From assembly GCA_951804985.1 (NCBI GenBank), contig OX638133.1:70810367-70874366 (forward strand): a stretch of 64,000 nt of DNA. Direction: 5' to 3'. The first letter of the stretch is position 1, and the number at the start of each line of letters is the position of its first letter. The notes beneath the pieces are model-generated. The model was given only the letters and a program-made list of their open reading frames with translations, had not been told where the DNA came from and did not search any database. Below are positions 23,701-34,801 of this stretch, one piece after another. The translations under genes and the position numbers were made by a program. The stretch comes from Dryomyza anilis. Taxonomy: Eukaryota; Arthropoda; Insecta; Diptera; Dryomyzidae.

Positions 23701-25095
23701 TGTTTAAAGCATTTTAAAGTCTTTTTTTAACTGCATCAGTTCAATATACATACATAATAATTATATGGTACACAAATAGTATTTTTTTTTCTCATAGACG
23801 AAAGTACATTTAGATAATACATACAGTTAGATAATTACACATTGTGTTACATAGTTCTTTTAGAATAAAATGTATGTATTTTGTTAAAATGTTCTATTTA
23901 TTAAGTATAGGTTTTGTTTTTTTGATTTTATTTAATTAATATTCAGAATTTAGGCTTAACATTTGAGAAAACGAAAAAGTTTTTGAAAAGTTTTTAAAAT
24001 TTGGGAAAATTTTTGGTAGCTATACCTTTTGAGGCACGCCTATCAGGCTTGTGGGTCTGAGCATACGATTGTAAGGAACATCTGCGTAGCCTTTTATCAC
24101 CCTTAGATTGCTGTGAAAAGATGGTTTTTATGTTTTTTTTTGTTTTTTAAATATTGTTTAAGCATGTAACTAAATTAAGTATGTATATTAAAGAGTACAT
24201 TAAAATATGCTGATTTTAGTTTGTTTCATCTGAAATTTTTTTAGAGTTAGTAGCCGTCCAATCGATTATAATAGTTTCTGAATTGTTCTATGTATTTCAA
24301 GAATTGGTCTATTGTTCGTACCATATTTATACTCACCGCTTTATAGTGTTGATTTATGTCGGATGCTGCTTTCAACAACAAATAGATAAAAACCAATGCA
24401 AATAGATAGATAATTGGCTCAGCTGTGGTTGCACCCTTTTTTGTGGTGTCCTTTTTATTTGCAGCGTCCTTTTTTCGTGCATTTCGTGCTTTAATTGATG
24501 ATTTATTATATTTTTGATTAATACCATATTTGCCATTTAAACGTTTTTGCGTTTTACCGTTATTTGAATCTCGACGACTCAACTGCTGCGTAGCATCCAT
24601 TACCAATGTCGATTCTTTATCATTTTTAAATATATCCTTTTCCGTTTCTTGTCCAGTTTCTTGTTCCATCGAACCGATTTGAACCATTGCCAATTCCATG
24701 TTGGCTTTCTCTGCTTCTGTACAATCTAATTTTTCTTTAGTAAAAATCGCCAAATCATAGCATTTATCTGTGTGTTCTAATAGTTTTTCTATAATAAATT
24801 TTCTTCTCATATCTTCCTGCCACCTCGTCGGCGTCATTAGTTCCTCCTGTATGCCTTGCAACTCACGAATTTGTTCGATTTCATCGTCAGTTTGAGTTTC
24901 ATTAAAATCGAGAGTGCGTTTTAATGCACTGGTCGTTAGATAAAGTGTAAATAATACTATTACAATTCCAAATGGTACGACATATTGTTGATTAGACGAT
25001 TTTGATTGTGGTTTCGCTATATTTGTGTTTGTTGTATCTATAGAATCCTTGAAAGAATCCGTAGAGTCTGTTCCGTCATTTGTCTCAGTCGACAT
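20734..25095 (-). CDS. Uncharacterised two-span membrane protein, four coding exons
   Basis: Minus-strand exons join in phase: 25095-24337, 24110-24026, 21306-21013, 20957-20734 (759+85+294+224 = 1362 nt, 453 aa). Donors are GTGAGT, GTATAG, GTACTA; acceptors are CACAG, CTAAG and CAACAG. Residues 1-38 are Ser/Thr/Asp-rich; 39-58 (VVPFGIVIVLFTLYLTTSAL) and 227-243 (PIIYLFALVFIYLLLKA) look like membrane spans. Between them lie an acidic helical region and a Lys-rich stretch (about 175-222). The C-terminal part encoded by exons 2-4 is basic and Ser/Thr-rich, ending RRVRMINRH. I do not recognise the family; two spans plus a charged helical region recall RIC-3-like chaperones only in layout. An acceptor just upstream (near 25112) means a 5' exon exists, coding or not. 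If intron 1 is retained the first exon runs on to a TAA at 24247 (282 aa). Confidence 0.75.
22700..22960. repeat. ~125 bp tandem duplication in a gagcc/cataaaa-type repeat tract
   Basis: Two units share AAATATGAGTGT..TTAGG.GTAATAAAAG, GGGCTCATAAAATGG.GCCCTC and CCCAG...GGAG.CTTTTTG in the same order. They belong to a larger decayed tract (about 21990-23010) of CTCATAAAA and AGGAGC words. The tract lies in intron 2 of the minus-strand gene. Confidence 0.65.
23165..23352. repeat. Near-identical ~100 bp tandem duplication
   Basis: AACAGC(A/T)GGTTTA..TTTAATACTAAGC through AAGTTATTTATGA.TATTCAAAATGTA occurs twice back to back with only a few differences, so it is a recent local duplication. Confidence 0.85.
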
Positions 25096-25369
25096 ATTGC
25101 TTGGAAATTCTGTAAAATAATTTATTATATTATTACTTTATTATTCTTAATTATAATGTAAATACCTACATATAATAAAATACGTATATATTATAATAAA
25201 ATACGTATAGTATAATAAAATACGTATATTAAAAAAGAAAAATACGATCACACTGATACGTTATCTTTTTCTTCATATTTTCAATATCTTGAACAGATAT
25301 TTTGAATTATTTTATAAACCAACTTCCGATAAAAATCATAATCAAATGGAAATTCGAATATGGGTATTT

Positions 25370-26250
25370 CTTGGGGTACCGGACGGCACGTTCGTACGCT
25401 TAAAACTTTAATATCTCGAAGTAAAATTAATGAATTTACTTAATTTTTTTTTGTGCATGTAGTATTTAAGACCTAAACAAAAAATTATGGAATTCTATAT
25501 GGTAGATCAAAAGATATAAATAAAATAGTGGGCGTTCCGTACGGGACAAAAACGGAAGTAAATACCGAGGTTCATATGGATATTAAAAAAAATCAGCGAA
25601 TTTTGCGTACAAATGATTATTTTTTAAATATTTTAAAAAATAGTTAAAATCATGTGCTTTCTTTGTATATTTACACTTTGTTTCTAATTTTTTTATTTTT
25701 TTTTAATATATCACAGAAAAATTCCGGACGGGACAAAAAATTCCGTAGTACGATTTTTATTCTAAAAATACTTTTTTCGTACAATATATTTTTTTGAATT
25801 ATCTCTGAACATAGTTAAGACAATTTTTTTTATTTTTTTATGTGTACACTTTGTTCCTAAAGTTTACAGTTATTTCGTAATAAATCGTAGAATACGAATT
25901 TTTTCTAAAAATTAATTTTGAATATGACAATATTAATAATCATTATTACGAAATGAAAATTGATGTACAATTCAAATTTCCAGATGTTATTTACATTTTT
26001 TTTCACTATTTTGAATATGGTTTTTTTTTTGATATTTTTTATACTGTAGTTTTACACTTTTGGTAATCAAAGTTCCGGACGGGACAGATTTCAATTATCT
26101 GTCAAAAATTTTGTAGAATAACTAGGAAAATGATGTTTACATTTTTGAAAATGCCGAGGAAACAGTGGAACAGTAGATTCAACTCTTTAAAAAAAGTTTC
26201 AGTTTACTTTGGTAATTAATGTATCTTTTTGGTTTCGGACGGGACATCGA
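25370..26250. repeat. Tract with recurring TTCCGGACGGGACA motif
   Basis: In a very AT-rich setting a GC-rich 14-mer recurs on the same strand near 25378 (variant CCGGACGGCACG), 25543 (TTCCGTACGGGACA), 25721, 26075 and 26237 (TTTCGGACGGGACA). Spacings are about 165, 178, 354 and 162, close to multiples of roughly 170, suggesting a decayed tandem array in which only this word is held. Confidence 0.6.
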
Positions 26251-28794
26251 AAATTCTTATGCAAAAATCGAATTTTTCCGTTATTTTAATTTGGATCATT
26301 ATTTTTAAGCTTTAGAAATAATTACTAATGTTACCTGAAAATCCAGAAAATAATAGTTTGTATCTGTATGTCTTTTAAGTTAATTAATTTGATTACTCAA
26401 AATACATGAAAAATTGGTATATTTCCACTCAGAAGAAAATGTACCATTAAGTACTTAATGGTACGACCATTGATCTTATGGTTCATGTATTAGTAGATTT
26501 TTCTTTTTAAATCAAAAGTTTTCTTATTAATTTGACAGTATTAGAAAAATTCAGCACCATAAATTTAAACATTTCAATATTATTATTTTTAATAGAATAA
26601 ATACTATTATTTTAATGGTTTCCTCCTATAATAGTAAAGGTGGCAACAAAATACATAAAAACGAATAAAAACATGTTCGTTTTGTGCGTCATTCTGCGTG
26701 TTTGCTCAAATTGGTCGCATGCATTTTTTGTGATAATCGACATTATGACACGATAATAATTGGTAAGAACTCAATGTATTTAATGTAATTTCATTATATT
26801 TAAACTTTTGGTTTTATTTATTACAGAAAATAAATAATACATCGAATTTCTATTATGGCAACGGACTCAAAAATATATGCAGACTCAAGTATTACAATCA
26901 ATTATTGGAAACTGAAGCGAAGAATAAATGTGTTATAATCTTTTGCAACGAGAAGTGTCTTTTTATGTGTGTGATTTATAAAAGTGAATTTCCATTTCGA
27001 CATATAAACAAAATAAAATATACAATAAATTAACTATAATCCATTTTGGTTTTAATAAATTATTAGGAAAATTTAATTCGACTATACCATAAAAGTAATA
27101 ATACGTATCAATTAAATATTTATAGGTCTTGCTTATTGTAATTAAAAGAATACATTATAAAATGTATGGTACAACATCATATTGTATTAAAAATTTGAAT
27201 ATTATTAAACTAATGGTACGCTTCCTATTGACCAATTTTAATAGTATAAATTTTTGTTTTTCTATTGAAATACTATTAATTTACCATACATATTGCATAG
27301 TAACGTAACTTTATGAGTATTTTTTCTTTTCAGATATTTAGATTCAGATATTTAAGATTCCTAATCCATCGTTATTTCAAAGATTTGAGCATTTGGAATT
27401 TTTCGGTCATGGTTGAAGTTTTTCTGGAAATGTCCACATGTGTCTTGATCTATATTTTTCAATATAAAATAATCATAACTGAATTTCAGAAACGAGCAAT
27501 AAAATTATTTAGTCTTAATTATATTATTTGGTTGTTAAAAGCCATTTAAAACTGTAGCCGTTGATATCTGTTTTAACGGATATCGGCTTAAAACGGATAT
27601 CGATTACGGTTTCATTACATTTTTAAAACTGCAGTTGTTCTGAATTGAAATTACACTTTGTATTTATAATTTAAATATACCTTTTAAGTATTTAGTGAGT
27701 ATACAATATATTTGTTTTGTGTTAATGATTTAAATTTATTTTCTAGCAGGAAATTTCCAATTATAACTGGTCGGTATATGGCAAATACAAAATACAGAGT
27801 GTTGTTAAATATGAGATATATGTTTTTTATAAATTATATTATATTTTATTGTTTTGTTTTTTTTTTTTTTAAAAGATGCATTCAAATTTTAGTAATTTTT
27901 ATATTTGAAGTTATAATATTTTGTAAATATTTTTATTAATTGTATTTCTACCGACAAAATCCACAACATAGTTTTGGGGCAGGTCACAAAATATTTATTT
28001 TAAAGGTCACGTATTTCTATATTTTACAACAAAACTATTGCTATTTATTTTAGTCATATGGCGAAAACCACCACGAATGTCACTCAGTCACCCTTATTGT
28101 GAAAATATGCCAGGTACAATTACAAACTTGATTTTATGTGTAAAATCGATATTTTCCTATGCGAAAATTCAATTATTTAATTCATATTTTTCTTTAAAAC
28201 TACAAATTAATTAAAAATATATATATTTATTACAATAAAAATATATTTCTATTGAATTATTATGTTAAACACTTTTATATTCACCTTTTTTTATGGAATT
28301 GCCTTTATTTAGTTTAGATTTAGATTTTTATATTTCACACAATATTTTTTTATTTTAAATTTGTTACTTTTACATATTTTTATTTACTGTTTTTAATTGA
28401 TATTGTACTACACTACATTTTGTCAAGCTACAACTGTTACTCCGGACAACTCCAGACGTTCTCTGTGTTGTATTTGCTCTGTACATCCGAAATGTTTGAA
28501 TATGTGGTAAATTGTATACTTCCGTTGTGTTTGTGTCTGTCATCAATTGTCAGTCCAGTAACCTACTTAAAGGGGATGATGTTGTATCTTGGTTCGAATT
28601 TTAGTTTTTTTTACGTCTACTAGAAATTAAACTAATATTTGCAATATGTTGTATCCTTTTGTTTGGTTATGATTTAAATTCTACTGCATATCATTTCTAA
28701 ACGAAAATCTAATTTATTTTATCGATTGTACCGATTGCATTGTACCGATTGAATATATATTTTATCTAAAGATTAAAATTTTAATTTTAAGGTG

Positions 28795-28975
28795 TGTGCG
28801 AATTCGACTGAATTGAATGTTTTTTTCATTCGATCGCAATTCTTTAACCGGTAATTGTTAAAGTCCCTAATGAATCGATTATCATATCTCTGTGTAGTTC
28901 AATTTAGTTTGCGCTGGATTACCGACAAAATATAGTTAAGTCAGCAATTTAGTTGGATTCGCATTTAATAAAAAT
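28795..28975. mobile_element. GTGTGTGCGAATTCGACT repeat, copy 2, with inverted ends
   Basis: The left end GGTGTGTGCGAATTCGACTG and the right end AGTCAGCAATTTAGTTGGATTCGCA are imperfect complements, about 180 bp apart. It shares ACCGGTAATTGTTAAAGT with the partial copy at 7850-7965. A small MITE is the likely explanation. Confidence 0.5.
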
Positions 28976-30717
28976 TTAAAAATGGAAAATGTTTATATGT
29001 TTAAATTTAAAACGTATTTTTTTAAGTTGAGCGTTTGATCAAAAGTGGAATTCAGACCAAGACACCACACCATCCACTATAGTTTTTGATATTGTATGGC
29101 TGCTTATTTTTCCCCGTCTACAGTTTCTGTTTCAGTTTTTGCCCCCATACATTACCAGACCAGAAATTGTCTCTTTGGGGTTGTTTTGATTATAATTTAA
29201 TTTGAGTCTCCACTTTTGTTTTTCTTTAGATTTGTCAAGATTTAAGTTGTGATATGCGAGACGAATGTATGTTATTCGAATGCTGTGTGAAAATACTTAT
29301 TGTATTTCGAGGCATGTAAACATTTTAAATGTAATTGCCATAGTCATTATTTATTATTAATAAAATTTAAAATTATTTTAAAATTATTTTCGATCTAAAT
29401 ACAAATAATTGACAACAAAACTCGACTTGAATTCATTTAGTAAAACAGATTGAAATTATTTTGTATTGATAAATAAAATTTTGGATCCACAAAAAAAATA
29501 TCGAAATTTAAATCATTATTTTTTTTACAAAAAAGTGAATTAAAAATATAATAAAAACAATTTCACAAAATAGTATCCATAAATGTGTTATACCTTTTAA
29601 ATGAAAATTTAAATTTTTAAACGATTTTTTATTGTTATTTTTATAACAAATTTTATAAACTTTTAAGAAATGTGAATTTTCAAATGGAATTAATTTTTTT
29701 TTTCGTTAACGGAATTTTAATCGGGAAAGCGCGGCAACTCTGTTTTTCAGACTATTGCGAAATAAGCTGTCAAAAGTCCACTTCGAATTTTGGAATTCCC
29801 ATTCACAATAGTTTTATATGTAATGTTGCCACATATTAAAATGTTATGAATATTAAAACAATAATTATGGTTAAAAAAACACTTTAATCAATAAAACAAA
29901 AATTTTAAATATTTAACTACAAAAACGAATAGTCAACTAAACATATTTACGTAAAAATTTGTCTAAAAATTGAAAGACATCTGAAAGAAAACTGTATGTT
30001 TTTATATGCAATATTGAAATTTACTTTCACCAATCTATTTTCATTGAGAAAAAAATGTTTTATAAAAACTATTATTTATGCGATTTATTTTTTGAATCCA
30101 CGTAATGTTTTTTATTTAAGAGAAACCCTGAACACTGAATTTTTGATGTTTTCAAAATGGTCGAAGACTATTTTTTTTTTTTTTTTCAATTCAAAACTTA
30201 GTCTGGATCTGTAGATTAACATGAAACGAATATGTATCGATACGTAGAATTGAATCGGTTCTTGGCTAAGAATGGAAATCTATGTAGAAATCTGTATTGA
30301 AACTCGAAAAATTCTATTCAAACTTAAAAAAAAGAATTGAGAATCGATATATAGAAAAACTATGTCGTGCGACAAGGAATTCTCTACATTTTTCCATTTA
30401 AATTTCTACTGCCAAACTAACGAAAATATCTAGAATTCGTGACGAAATCTGTACTTTGTGTTTCTTGGGCATTTACATAACCTAACTGTTTGAATGACTC
30501 AACATTTGGTTACGAAAAATTTAAAAGAAAACATCAATGCTTTGTTTACAGCATCATAGATACAACTAAAAATCAAAAGTTTCAAATAAATAAATCACAA
30601 CATTTTGCAATATTTAAAGACATCAGTTGCTCCAAAAGAACACCGCAGTTTATGACACAAATGAAATAGTGAATTTGAACGGAAAAATTTTAATAACATA
30701 GGCAAATTAAAGTGCAA

Positions 30718-31445
30718 ACCAGTTGGGAAGGTTAGATCACATGGGAAATTTTAAAGTAGGTGTAATTATGATAGTTAGGATTATCAAAATTATAGTCGGT
30801 CTAAGCCGACTATAAATACCCTACACATATGTGTGGTTACCATTCAAAGTGATATATAGGTCACCAGGGTATACGAATCCTGAAAATAACTACAAACATT
30901 CAATCGCTGAAGAATTTCCATTCATTTGATACCCATATTTACAAATGGGTAGGTGTACCGAATTTCGATTTTTTTTTTGTGAACCACAAGTCTTTTCTCC
31001 GGAAAACTTTATTATCATGTATTTGAGCATGATGTCAATATATATTTGACCAAAAAAGTTTACCTAAGCACGTATACATAAAAATTGATCTTTATATGTA
31101 CATTTTATATGAGGTATTTGAACATAAGTGGTCGGATCATAGGTCACAATGGACCGATGTCGCCAATTTTTTCGCACATACAGCGTAGGTATATTAGTTA
31201 TAAGTTTCATTTATCTAGCTCTTCAATTTTAAAAGTAGTAGGGATTTCAACAGACAGACGGACAGACAAACAGACAGACAGACGGACAGACGGACAGACA
31301 GACGGACATCGCTAAATCGACTCAGGAGGTCATGCTGATCAAGAATATATATACTTTTCCATACCGGAGATGCTTCCTTCTGGGTGTTACAAACGGCGTA
31401 CCAAACTGAATATACCCTTTCACTCTTAGTGTATGGTATAAAAAC
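30718..31445 (+). mobile_element. DINE/Helentron-like interspersed repeat, copy 1
   Basis: Begins CCAGTTGGGAAGGTTAGATC, then TAGTCGG..TAAGCCGACTATAAATACCCTACAC, and later a (GACAGACG)n run (31250-31308). It then has CATCGCTAAATCGACTCAGG, CTGATCAAGAATATATATAC, and ends GTGTATGGTATAAA, complementary to the TATACCCTACAC-type start. The GACAGACGGACAT...GATCAAGAATATATATAC arrangement is known from fly DINE-1/INE-1-type elements (recalled, not searched). It has no protein. A second copy is split by an insertion at 45602-48137. Confidence 0.65.
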
Positions 31446-32048
31446 ATAACCTTCAAATAAAGTATAAAATGACAATTAATTTTTGTATTTTTTAATTTTT
31501 CTTATTGACATTCTCAGCACTATATATGCCAACTAAACGTCTAGATGGTCTAACCTATATATACTTCAACCGTGGCTTTTATAAAACTCCATTGCTTCAT
31601 TTAAAAATACATTTGTATTTATAACATTCGAATAGCGGCCAATGTAATAATATAAAGTGAAAAGTGAAATATTGTTAAAACGAAGTCAAAAATTTTTTAA
31701 AATTTCAAAGATTTACATTTGTTTTAATGATTTAATTTTTCGGACATACACTTATATCTCTAATTTTTTGATAACATTTTAGTCTTTCTCTTCACAACAA
31801 CTATTACATGTCATATTGCAATTTGTTCCCAAATGTACATTTGTACATAACTTTCGAACATTTTTTTTTTTAATCTATCTTGGTTTTCGTTATTTACACG
31901 TTATTTTATTATTATTTTACATATAATATTTCACTAATTCCCGAGGACATTAGAGAGTTAATATAAATTTTACATTAAATGGTCTTCATTTTTGCAATCT
32001 ATTTTAATTGAATTTTATTATTGACATTTTTCCTATAGTACAAAAAAT

Positions 32049-32120
32049 CCCAAGACACAAAACGTACCATAGACGTACCGTTAACGGCATAGTAATACGG
32101 AATCATATTCCGTAAACGTA
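32049..32120 (-). mobile_element. Truncated end of a CCCAAGAAACA element
   Basis: CCCAAGACACAAAACGTACC and onward to CGTAAACGTA match the complement of the right end of the element at 45669-47771. The copy stops where the CCCAGCAAGA element begins (32121); no continuation is seen beyond 34397. Confidence 0.65.
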
Positions 32121-34395
32121 CCCAGCAAGACATGCCTTACCGAAACTCCAACACAAAGACAATATTATATTTTCTCACTCATACATAAATAATTTGAAAT
32201 ACATCCCTGCAGGATTAATGATAGATATATGACCCGTAATTTTACTAGTAATGAAAACTAATATTTTTTGCGCGTCGGTTTGCCAACATTTTTTATTTGT
32301 AGGTTATTTATTACGTTTGCAAAAGTAGCCGCTACAGCAGGAGTTGAAAAAAGATGTTACTTAAATTATAAACAATTGATAAACACTAACAGAAAGTATC
32401 CCAAGAAACATTTTAACGTAGCTCCGTAAATAAACGGCATCAGAATTCCGTCTTTAACGGCACGTTTACGGTATGTTCAAGACGGATCCGTCGATACTTG
32501 AATGAAAACGGAAAATTTACGGCATGCCAAATAATTCCACTCCGTTTAAATGCCGTTTATAGTCCGTAATTCGAACATACCGTTTTTCTGCCGTTTTGTC
32601 TCCGTAGAGACGTATACGTTAATACTCCGTTTGATACGGAGTACTCCGTTTTTATGCCGTTTTAACTCCGTTAAGTACGGGCACGACACACCGTTTTCAT
32701 GTCGTTTTCACTCCAGTTTTTAGTTTTTGTTTTTAAAATTATTAGTTCATTTATTTAGAAGCTGCCTTGCAGATGTTCATGTGCAACAAACCAAATATTG
32801 TAAGTGTAAATATGTGTGCATAATGAAATATTTAATGATATCTTAATTTCTACAGATTATTCAAGAAACAAAAAATTGCCGGAAAAGCATTGGAGAGGAC
32901 ATTTTAAGGCTACCATTGAAATATGGTCATAAGGACGAATCACTGTAGCTTTCGTCGCCGTGCAATATGTTAAATTTGGAGCGTATTTTAAACTAAAATT
33001 TAATAATAGGAAATGTAAGTAAAGTTGACATTTATTATCATTGTGCCAGTATGGTTGCCACTCTGTATGATCTTTTCTATTTGTGGCATAGTTGCTACTT
33101 TTGTAGCAAATTCCAATTTGTGTTATTTTTTAATATCTTTATGTTTTGTAATATTCTTCAGAATTTAAAAAATATCGTGTTAACATGAGCTAAAATATTA
33201 GATCAAGTGCATTCCATCGCCTGAAAAACATAGAAATTTGACTAACTTGTTTTTTATTTTTTATTTTCAGATGTCTAAATCAAGAAATGAACATACATCA
33301 ATAATTAATTCAGTGCTCAAAAGTTTAATTCTATAAATTATTTTTCAATCTTTTAATAATTTAATAAATTGTTTAAATTAGTTTTGTAAATATTATTGTT
33401 GTTTTAATTAATTTTAATTAAAAACATATACCAAAATATAAATCATTTGACTGTATTTATTTTAAGATAAAGAATAGTAGCAGAAATATAAAAAAAATGC
33501 CATTCCGTATTTTTTAAAAAATACGGGATAAAAACGTACCGTATATGGTACGATTTTCAATGCACTCAACGGAGTCCACTCCGTTTTATCACAATAATAC
33601 TGACTGTATACGGTACAGAAACGACCCGTCGTCTACGGAGTGCACTCAGTTTTATTTTATAAATACGGTACGTTAACGGTGCGTCGATACTGTATGAAAA
33701 ACGGTTTCGAACACCGTTTTCGATGTCACGTTTTATCCGTTCTCTGTACCGTATACGGCTCCGTAATACGGTACGTTTACGGAATCTGATTCCGTATATG
33801 CTGTATCGTTAACGGCACGTATACGGTACGTTTTGTTTCTTGGGTATATTTAAAAGAGTATTTGTATATATTGCTTATTTATCTATTCATATTATAGATA
33901 TCATCAAAGTGGAAGGGTCATCTGCATTAAACAAATGAATGGAAGGAAGCAAAACAACGGTAAACAAAAATCGTTTTAATAGACAATTTTGTAATGCAAA
34001 CATGTTGAATGCAATGAGCATTATATTCAACGCAATAAAAATGAAACTGTAGAATTTTGAGTTTTTTTCGTTTTATTTGGTCTAATTTTGGTTAGTTTAC
34101 TATTAATTTAACCGTCCCTAACCTCAAAATTAAATCAGTTTATGTTACGTAAAATATTTCGTAAATTTACAAGTAATTTAATCGTCACTTATTACCAAAA
34201 GAACAGTGAAAAACATATATTCAATTGTGTCTCATTTCAGATGAATGAGAAACAGATAAAAATTCACACGCACACAAAAGTTTCGGTCAATTTTATCCCG
34301 ACGCTCTTAACAATGTTATATAAACTTTTACTGAAACTTTCAGTTTTGATACTTCTAATATTACTGCTCATATGACCAGTAGTGTTCTTGCTGGG
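32121..34395. mobile_element. Long CCCAGCAAGA element with TA flanks, split by another element
   Basis: Left end CCCAGCAAGACATGCC and right end GTGTTCTTGCTGGG match the 242 bp MITE at 7293-7534. TA flanks at 32119-32120 and 34396-34397. After removing the 1445 bp insertion at 32400-33844 it is about 830 bp. No transposase ORF was recognised. Confidence 0.75.
32400..33844 (+). mobile_element. CCCAAGAAACA element, 1445 bp, inside the CCCAGCAAGA element
   Basis: Ends CCCAAGAAACATTTTAACG and TACGGTACGTTTTGTTTCTTGGG. About 300 bp of each end is built from ACGG/CCGT-rich subterminal repeats (variants of ACGGTACGTTTACGG and AACGGAGT). The flanks are TAT on both sides (32397-32399, 33845-33847). The ends are closely similar to those of the 45669-47771 element but the middles differ, as expected of non-autonomous relatives. 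Confidence 0.8.
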
Positions 34396-34801
34396 TAGCG
34401 AACAAAAATAGCTGTATAATCCCAGAAAACAAAGCCCAAGGTGGCAACATTAAATGCATGACGTAGCGACGCCATTGCGTCATTAACTCTTGTTATTTTA
34501 TTTCGCATTTTTTTCATTCGTATTGGATTAATTTGTAAGGTGTTTTCTAATGATAACAAATAATTCGTCAATTGTATTAAAATGAGCAAGTAGTACATTT
34601 TAAATAATATTACTATGCAAAAATACGAATAGAGTGAAAAAAGTTGATCTGTTTGATCAAAAAGAGTCGCAATTTAATATTTACTAAACAAAAGTTTTTT
34701 TGTTCAAATACAAAATCGCCTTCATTTGCGTAATTAAAATTCATTTTGTGCACTTGAATATTTTTTTCTGTTTGTTTTGTTTATTATTCAAATACATTAA
34801 A

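Larger units (their letters stand above)
25111..34801. other. Gene-free interval, repeat-rich
   Basis: No coding region could be supported over 9.7 kb. It contains a GGACGGGACA motif tract (25370-26250), a GTGTGTGCGAATTCGAC repeat (28795-28975), a DINE-like repeat (30718-31445) and a three-level element nest (32049-34395). Short open frames such as 27313-27549 and 28420-28623 show no domain or splice support. Confidence 0.55.

Noticed and set aside
26440..27300. Possible element bounded by AATGTACCATTAA and TAATGGTACG words
   Set aside because: The words recur and are partly inverted, but I could not fix matching termini or a target duplication, so it was not listed as an element.
31085..31475. 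Two opposite ORFs with TDRRTDKQTD or LSVCLSVCLS repeats
   Set aside because: Produced by the (GACAGACG)n run of the DINE-like repeat; no family match.
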